Source of the DNA: Antedon mediterranea
Taxonomy: Eukaryota > Echinodermata > Crinoidea > Comatulida > Antedonidae
Direction of reading: 5' to 3'
Length of the DNA stretch: 64,000 nucleotides
Assembly: GCF_964355755.1 (NCBI RefSeq)
Contig: NC_092670.1
Span: 37,125,795 to 37,189,794, forward strand
Part shown: piece by piece, positions 37,301-46,300 of the stretch
Layout of the letters: every line of letters starts with the position of its first letter
Position numbering within the stretch: the first letter of the stretch is position 1
Made by a program: the position numbers and the translations under genes
The notes under the pieces: model-generated
Told to the model about the DNA's origin: nothing
The model's database searches: none
What the model saw: the letters and a program-made list of their open reading frames with translations, nothing else

Positions 37301-40300
37301 TTTCTGCCAAATTCGAAATATGTGTGAAATAAAAAAAAAAACGAAATTAGCAGAGCGAGGTTTCGATCCTCGGACCTCTGGGATATGGGCCCAGCACGCT
37401 TCCGCTGCGCCACTCTGCATGTTGAGTATTATAAAGATTTAAAGAGAAATAATCAATGGAAAATTCCAAGTACGTGTGAATTTAACAAAAAATAGCAGAG
37501 CGAGGTTTCGTTCCTCGGATCTCTGGGTTATGGGCCCAGCACGCATCCGCTGCGCCACTCTGCTGGTTGAGTATAAAGAAAGAGTTAAAGAGAAATAAGT
37601 TTCTTGTAAATTCAAAATACGTGTAAATTAAAAAACAAAACAAAATTAGCAGAGCGAGGTTTCGATCCTCGGACCTCTGGGTTATGGGCCCAGCACGCTT
37701 CCGCTGCGCCACTCTGCTGGATGAAAATTAGAAAGAGTTGAAAATAAATAGTTTTCTGCCAAATTCGAAATATGTGTGAAATAAAAATAACGAAATTAGC
37801 AGAGCGAGGTTTCGATCCTCGGACCTCTGGGTTATGGGCCCAGCACGCTTCCGCTGCGCCACTCTGCTGGTTGAGTTTTATAGAAAGAGTTAAAGAGAAA
37901 TAGTTTGCTAGCAAATTCAAAATACGTGTAAATTAAAAAAACAAAACGAGATTAGCAGAGCAAGATTTCGATCCTCGGACCTCTGGGTTATGGGCCCAGC
38001 ACGCATCCGCTGCGCCACTCTGCTGGTTGAGTATAAAGAAAGAGTTAAAGAGAAATAAGTTTCTTGTAAATTCGAAATACGTGTAAATTAAAAAGCAAAA
38101 CGAAATTAGCAGAGCGAGGTTTCGATCCTCGGACCTCTGGGTTATGGGCCCAGCACGCTTCCGCTGCGCCACTCTGCTTGTTGAGTATTATAAAGATTTA
38201 AAGAGAAATAATCAATGGAAAATTCCAAGTACGTGTGAATTTTTAAAAAATAGCAGAGCGAGGTTTCGATCCTCGGACCTCTGGGTTATGGGCCCAGCAG
38301 GCTTCCGCTGCGCCACTCTGCTGGATGAAAATTAGAAAGAGTTGAAAATAAATAAATTTCAAGGAAATTCGAAATACGTGTAAATTAAAAAACTGGTTTC
38401 GATCCTCGGATCTCGATCCTCGGATCTCGGACCTCTGGGTTATGGGACCGGCACGATTCAGCTGCGCCACTCTGCTGGTGTAATGTTAGATTTAAGATTA
38501 AGGTTAATTCTTGCTAGAATAGGCTAACATCAATAACATTTTTTACTAACATAGGCCTAATAAACAATAAAAATATTTTTAAATCATATTTGATAAACCC
38601 AATGTATTTATTACTTCAGTAACTGCGGTAACCAAGGGATTCAATTCTGGTGTGAGCAAAAGAATGTGTGATGGCAGCCCAGAGGCCGCAGACAGGAAGT
38701 ATGTTGGTTTGTCGGATGGCGTGCAGCGAAATCTTCTTGTCGAGGTTAGCTAGAACCGTTTGTCTTGGGAAGGGCACTACGTTTGTCGACCAGTGCTGAC
38801 TTTGCGCAGACTTTTCGATTTTAATGTTCTGAACGGAAAGGCTAAGCGTTATAGTAACATTAATTTTTAATCCTGCACAAAATGGTGAAATCAAGATCGC
38901 CACATGATTGTCAAAACAGATGTTCGAATATTCTGTAATTCTAAGAATGTAGAAGGCGCTGACTATATAAACAACCGTTATTTTATGTCACGTGTATTTG
39001 TTTTTTCTGTAAAGCTCTCTCTGCATTATCAAACCTTATGTGACAAAAAAAATGTTATGTGCCCATATATAATGGACATGATGATGTCATATCACTGCCA
39101 TATTAAAGCATTCCACTACCATATTTGGAATTTGTAAAAACTAGTTTGATAAGTGTAGACAGAGCTTTACATTTTTGATTTCCTTTGAAATTTTTGTGTT
39201 CCTGGTATTTACGCTTGATTCCCACATGGACACAAGTAGTTTTTACTGATTTATTCTCAGGTTCTGATGAGCCACCGCTTCGTGATTGCTGAAATGACTT
39301 AAGCCTTGTCTACATTATCAAACTGTATGTGTCCAAAAATGTGATATGCCTATATATGGCAGTGACATGACATCATCATGTCCATATATGGACACATCAC
39401 ATTTTTTTGTTTACACTTAAAGTTTGATAGTGTAGACAGAGCTTAACTTACGTCTTTGCGTTTCCTTCATTACAACAAAACTTATATTGTATTATATATA
39501 ATTTGATAAAAATGTTTTCTGTTGTAGCCGGAAGGAATAGAGAAAGATGTAACGCAGTCATCTATTGTGTGCTTAACTGACGGCGAAGACGACAAGTCCA
39601 GTTACGAGATAACCTTTCCTGACAATACTGTACCAGACTCAGCCAGAGTGAAATTGCAAATAATCGGTACGATTTATATAGTAATTGAATATATAGGCCT
39701 ACTACCGTACTGGAACATTTATGGGCAGTATTAGGATTAAATATAGAAAATGTTGTCGTAAAGACAAAACTGTGGTGACCATATATTTAGGTCATAATGG
39801 CTGGTCAAAAAAATGTAATGATTATCGTAAAGATGACCGTATCGTAAAATTAATATAATATATTGATTGATTTATTGAATATTCAAATTAAAACAATATT
39901 AATACTGTACCGTATATAGCAATGACAAGACAACATAAAAAAACAAATAATATTTGTTTCCCAATGAGCCATAAACTGTTATTATGATGATACTGTTACT
40001 ATTTTATAGGCATGTGAAATGTATGTAGGCCCTAGGCCTTTGTATGGTATTTTTACAAAACCATTTTTAAAGTTTGTGGCAACAAGACAAAAACAAACAC
40101 AAATTGGTTCTCAACAAGATATTTATTTTTTGTTTTCTTCTTTTGTTTTTATTTTTTAAAGTTTATTGAAATTAATCTTTTCTTAATAATTGTGTGTTCC
40201 TTTAGGAGACATCATGGGACCAGCACTCAACAACTTAGATCGTTTGATCAGATTGCCTACAGGGTGTGGTGAACAAAATATCGTCGGCATGGCTCCAAAT

Positions 40301-43300
40301 GTATATGTGTTAACTTACCTTATAAACACTGGTCAGGCTGATGACCAAACGAAAAAGCGCGTAGTTTTCAATATAGAATCAGGTAAGTTGCAGAAGGTTA
40401 ATGAATTCATTTCTAGTCTACGCTTATAAACAAAAGCGCATAAAGGTACACTATCAACCTTTATGTGACAAAAAAATGTGAAGTGCCCATATATGGACAG
40501 GATGATGTCATAAAACTACCATATTTGGCCACATCATATCACATCATTTCTTGTCAAACTAGTTTAATAGTGTAAACAGAGCTTAATAGTCTATTCAATA
40601 TCGGTATAGAACCAGGTAAGTTTCAGCAGAAACACTCTTTTCTGCGCTTATAAACGTTGTTTTAGTGTGGTTCTTTCTTTCTTTCAAAAGCTTGGTTCCC
40701 ACTAGCGACGCAACGCAAGGACGTAAACGCAACGCAAGCGTTTTAACCAATGACAAGCGAAGTTATGGACAGTTAGCAATCACAAGCGAATAAGCCATCG
40801 CTTGTGATTGGTCAATTCACTCGCGTTGCGTTACGTCCTTGCGTTGCGTCGCTAGTGGGAACCATGCTTTAAGCGTGGTTCCCACTAGAACGCAACGCAG
40901 TGACGTATCGACGCAAAGTGTTGTATTGCGTAATCACAAGTGGGAATCGACGACGCAATAGTGCTGCAAACATGGCAGGTTTTATTTCACGCAGGCGGGG
41001 TCAAACACAATTATCTGAAGGGCATTTGCTTACGTTGCGTAGATTGCGTTACGTTGCGTTGCTAGTGGGAACCAAGCTTTAAGTTTGGTTCCCACTAGCG
41101 ACGCAACGTAAGAAAATGCCCTTCAGATAATTGTGTTTGCCCCCGCCTGCGTGACAAACCTGCCATGTTTTGCATCATTATTGCGTCGTCGCGGTTCCCA
41201 CTTGTGATTACGCAATAGGCCTACAGCACTTTGCGTCAATACGTCGTTGCGTTGCGTGCTAGTGAGAATCACGCTTTAAGGATTTGGCAGTACACTGCAT
41301 GACATATTCTTCACCCAAAGCTCTCCATTTACTTCTCTATTTTGCAACCAGTTGTTTTTATATTATCGCAGGTCATCTCTACACCTCATTTTGGATTTTC
41401 CTCTTTTTCTTTACCCTATCCTTGTTTGTTGCCAAACTGTATCCCTATTTGTCCATCTACTGTCGTGGAGTCTTGCAACTTGGCCAATTGGTTATGTATT
41501 CTTATTTATCCATGGAAACCATACAAATATATATTTTAAATTGTTTAAACTTATTTTTATTATAGGTTACCAACGAGAATTGAACTACCGTAGAAGAGGA
41601 GGGTCGTATAGTGCTTTTGGAGAGAGCGACGAAGAAGGCAGTACTTGGTAAGTTCGCGGTCTAGATAGAGTAGGCCTAACATTATTTTTCTTTGCAAGTT
41701 TCATATACGCAATCTAACAACAGGACACTGGGTCCGCCTTCCCAAGACTCGTAAGAATCCTTTGTTCTTATGTCTGGCTGCGACAAATATCAACAGTAGG
41801 CCTACTGTACCGTATACATATTCTCCGCAGCGCGCGGTGTCTGTTTAAGGAACGTGGAACTGATCTTGTCGCAGTCACAGATAAACCGTTTGATCTCCAG
41901 AGCTCAGCATCCTGTTATTAAATTGCCTTGGTGGTCTAAGGGAGGTTCAGTTCAGAGTTTGGAACACCCACATCCACTTGAAGAGCGTGTTTATAATTTG
42001 TCATCTCCGTTTTTATAGGTTAACTGCATTTGTGCTAAGAACGTTTGCAGAATCAGCACAGTTCATTAGAATTGATAGTGAACTCATGGAGGAGAGCCTT
42101 CGCTGGCTGGAGCTCAGCAGGAACATCACAACAGGTTGTATGATATCCAGAGGACGTGTCCTGCACAAGGCTATGAAGGTTCATATACATTTTGTGTTTA
42201 TTATACAATATTAGTTATAACCAGCATGCCTATTTTTCTGTAATTTAATTCAATGCATAGGCCTACTGCAAAATAACTATACGGTTCAAACCGTGTAGTA
42301 GGCCTAGTAAATCAAGAGTTTGTACATGATGGTCTATGTAGGCCTACTAATAGCAGTTACGGAAAATAATATATTTGATGTTTTCTTCCTATTTCAAATT
42401 AGGGTGGCGTTTCCGATGAGATAACACTGACTGCATATACTTTGATAACCCTCCTAGAGGCTGGCGGACAATCTTCTGTAAGTAAGGCTCTGTCTACGCT
42501 ATCAAAATTTATTTGACAGAAAATTTGATGTGCCCATAATGGACATGATGATGTCATATCACTACCATATTTGGGCATATCACTACCATATTTGAGCACA
42601 TAACACTTTTTTGTCAAACTAGTTTGATAGTGTAGACAGAGCTTAAGAATGATGAGTTTTGTACTCCTTCTATCACTTTTTTTAAAATGTAGGCTAAATG
42701 TTTTATTGAAACGTGTGTCGAAAAAACATAAAAACTCAATTTAAGATATTAAACGTTTTTTTAGGAAAAATTCATTGAGGATACAAGCAATTGTCTTGTC
42801 GATCGATGGAATGACGTTGGATCTGGCATACGAGATGATGTATATTCAGTAGCATTGCTGGCATATGCTTTCAAACTGTCCGGTCATACCTTATACAATG
42901 AAGTACTTGACCAGTTAGATCAGCTTGCAATCGATGAAGGTAAGTCAGCAAATAGAGCGTTACTTTGGCTTAGTTTTTAACCCTGGTAAGTTGATTCCTA
43001 CCACTAAGGCAATCTAACAAAAGGATGCTGAGCTCCGGAGATCAAAGTGTTTATTTGTGGCTGCGACACGATCAGTTCCACGCCCCATAAAAGACACTGC
43101 ACGCCACTGAAAATGCACATAGTACAGACTGTAAAGCTCTGTCTACACTATCAAACCAGTTTGACAAAAGAAGAGTGATGTGCACAAATATGGTAGTGAT
43201 ATGCCCAAACATAGTAGTGATATGACAATATATATGGGCACATCACATTTGTTGTCACATAAATTTTGATAGTGTAGACAGAGCTTTAGTATTTGGGAAA

Positions 43301-46300
43301 AAATGTCCTCCGACATTCTAAACGCGGCCTTTGTAGTTTTATGCAATACTTTGACACCGTACTTTATTTATAATTAGATGGTCTAAAACACTGGGAGCGT
43401 CCTGACAGCAAAGTAAACAAAGATGAGTGTTTCTACTGTCGAGCACCTTCAGCAGAAGTAGAGATGACAGCTTACGGACTCCTTGCTCTTGATTTGAGTG
43501 TTGATGACAATGTTGTGGAAGGCTTGAAGATCGCCAGATGGCTGGCTCAACAACAGAACGCATACGGTGGATATTCGTCTACTCAGGTTAGAAACTTGTG
43601 CATATTTATTTTTATTATACTGGTTAGCCTCTTCATTCAAAGACAGTGTATAGTACTATGATGAGTTTGTGACAGTGGCTCTGATAAATTGCAATGTACT
43701 TCATTGCGTTTGATACATAAGGCGTTTTTTTATTTAAAAAAAATCATCTCGTTGCAGGATACAGTAATTGCCTTGAAAGCACTTTCATATTTTGCCGAGG
43801 TACTTTATGGAGGTGAGACAACTGAGATGACGATAAAAGCCTCGTCATTGGCTGGTGGCGAAGAACAAGTTTTCCAGATTGATGCCTCAAATCGTCTGCT
43901 ACTTCAAAGAATGGACATCGAAAAAGCACCAACAACGGTTGAGATTGAAGCTACTGGAAGTGGATGCGCTCTTGTACAGGTAGGCCTACTTTTGCTACCA
44001 AAGATATTACAATGTAATAGTGCTTTGTATCAAACTACAAATGTGACGTTCCATACATACGAAAATATAAAGCTCTGTCTCTGCTCAAACTTATCACTAC
44101 CATTTAAGCATACAACTACCATGGGCACTTAACAGTTTTTTTTTCAAACTAGTTTGATAGTGTAGACGGAGCATTACATGACATGCTACTACACTGACGT
44201 ATTATTTATTGTTTTGTAGATTCAGTCGCTGTACAACATCTATGAAAAGCCAACCGTGGCAAAAGAACCATTCACCATCGACGTTGAGTCTTGGTCTCCA
44301 ATTGAGAAGCTTGGGTGTGCCAAGCAGACAATGAAAATTACTGTATCGTAAGTTGATTGATTGAATTTAATCAGGGAAGAGTGAAATTACAATGTAATTT
44401 CACTCAATAATTCATTCAAGTTTTGAAACTGAATTCTTTTTTTCCTTCCTTGTTTCTATTTTTAACTAAATTGCTTTTCTTTTAGTTCAGTTGATTAAAA
44501 TACATTTTTAATTAAAGATGTATTGTCCCCCTGAAAAATAATTTTTGAAATTTGTTTTGTTGAATATATGCCATTTTAATGTTTTTTAAAGGTTTTTGGT
44601 TGAATTTAACCATTTAATTTGTCATTTTATGAAAAAAGTGAAAACATTTTTTCTACGGAAGTGATTAACTTAATTAAAACTACAAAATAATATATCCAAG
44701 GTCTGATTTTATATATATAATTTTTCATGTTGTTGGAGGAAAATACATCTTTAACGTGATGTAAAATTATGTTTAATTTTTAGATATAACGGCGATGATG
44801 GAGCGTCCAGCATGGCTATTGTTGAGGTCAAACTGATATCGGGATACTACGCCGACAAGTTATCTCTGCGTAAACTAAGCAAGGACCAAACACTAAGAAA
44901 ACTTGGATTCAAACGATATGAAATCAATAATAATATCGTCGACTTTTATTTTGATGAGGTACCAACCGATGTTTATCTATAATGAAATAATTGTAAAGCT
45001 CTGTCTACACTATCAAACTAGTTTGACAAAAAAGTGTGATGTGCACAAATATGGTAGTGATATGCACAAATATGGTAGTGATATGACATCATCATGTCCA
45101 TATATGGGCACATCACTCGATAGAGTACAATACAATACAATACAATTTAATGGAATCACTTGAGTAACAGTGGCACACGTTGACAGGGCTTTACTAGTCA
45201 AAGGCAATGTACCAACAGAATGCTTAGCTCCGGAGATCCGAATGTGTTGATCTGCGGCTGCGACACGATCAGTTCAAATCCATGTTCATAGTATAGTTCT
45301 GTTGGTATTTGTCGCAGCCATGCATAAGATCAAAGAACTGTTACGAGTTCCTATCTTTCCAAGGCGAACTCAGTGTCCTGTTGTTAGATTGCTTCGCTTA
45401 GTCTAGGTTCTATACTGAATTTCAACTTAAAATTGCTAAAAAAATAAATATTTTGGGTCACACGACGTTTCATACTTATAATAAGCCCTACTTGAGCTCT
45501 TGAGACAAAAATCGAAACGTCTACTGGTGAACTTGAACATAAACGAAAATTTGGGCAAGTCTAGAGATGATTTACTGATTGTAAACTTTAATGATTGTGT
45601 ATGTATATTAAGTAATTTTTGTATTCCTATTCATTTTATCAATTACTGTATTTTTCAGTTTACTGCTGAGGCTATAAGCTTTGAATTCGACGTAGACCAA
45701 GAACTTGTTGTGAAGAATCCTAAGCCTGGAATGATAACTGTATACGACTATTATGAAGCAGGTAAATTCGTATACCACGTGGCCAATCACCACTGCTTAG
45801 GCTTACTCCCCCGACACCACTTCTCAAACATCACTTATCAAACATCACTCCGACCACTCATCATACACCACTTCTTATAAACTACTCCGACACCACTCGT
45901 CAAACACCTCTCATCAAACGCCACTCGTCAAACACCACTCATCAAACACCACTCATCAAACGCCACTAATCGAACGCCACTCATCAAACGCCACGCATCA
46001 AACACCACTTATCAAACACCACTTTTCAAACACCTCCTCCTTTCCAAAGAACATCTGCGCCGTTTGTAGATATATGCAATGCCAATTCTCCATTTGAAAA
46101 TCCCGCTTAATGACCAGTTTATCGAACCCGAGGGATCTGATATTGTGACTGTATAATAGCCAAATCCGACGTCGGAAGAAGATTAAACATGTTTACAGTT
46201 CTCCCGACAACCTAAAAACGATCTCAAGACGACTCATCTCGTCGGGATTCAACTCGGACAGTACCGCCGTTTCGTCGGGCCTCGTCGTAAGACGCTGTCT

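Larger units (their letters stand above)
33741..38476 (-). repeat. Tandem array of initiator tRNA-Met genes (33 copies)
   Basis: Each unit is a 72-nt tRNA on the minus strand plus a 40-80-bp AT-rich spacer, period about 100-160 bp. Initiator features: A1-T72 end pair, GGG/CCC pairs in the anticodon stem around a CAT anticodon, and an A54-type T-loop (ATCGAAA). Apart from the T-stem and its neighbourhood the sequence follows the human initiator tRNA as I recall it. Spacers on the tRNA 3' side usually contain T-runs usable as pol III terminators. Copies repeat in blocks offset by 2058, 1605 and 1876 bp. Confidence 0.95.
33522..38619 (+). other. A2M intron 19, host of the tRNA array
   Basis: The intron is phase 1 (G|GTATGC ... 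TTCAG|TA). Apart from about 220 bp at the left and 140 bp at the right it consists of tRNA units and their spacers. Confidence 0.95.

Noticed and set aside
33863-38322. Regular repeats with spacers resembling a CRISPR array
   Set aside because: The repeat unit is a folded tRNA with A/B boxes, spacers are related to each other, and the host is an intron-bearing animal gene.
33863-38322. Elongator tRNA-Met instead of initiator
   Set aside because: A1-T72, the ATCGAAA T-loop and three G-C pairs in the anticodon stem are initiator features.
33947-38470. Series of minus-strand ORFs with QQSGAAEACWAHNPEVRG-like repeats
   Set aside because: They are translations through the tRNA genes and spacers; the repeats are the tRNA sequence, not a protein family.
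40871-41082. 60-aa ORF in the family B palindrome
   Set aside because: Lies in a repeated element; the same DNA occurs inverted next door.
41284-41651. Overlapping ORFs before A2M exon 23
   Set aside because: Intronic read-through; only 41566-41647 fits the protein family and phases.
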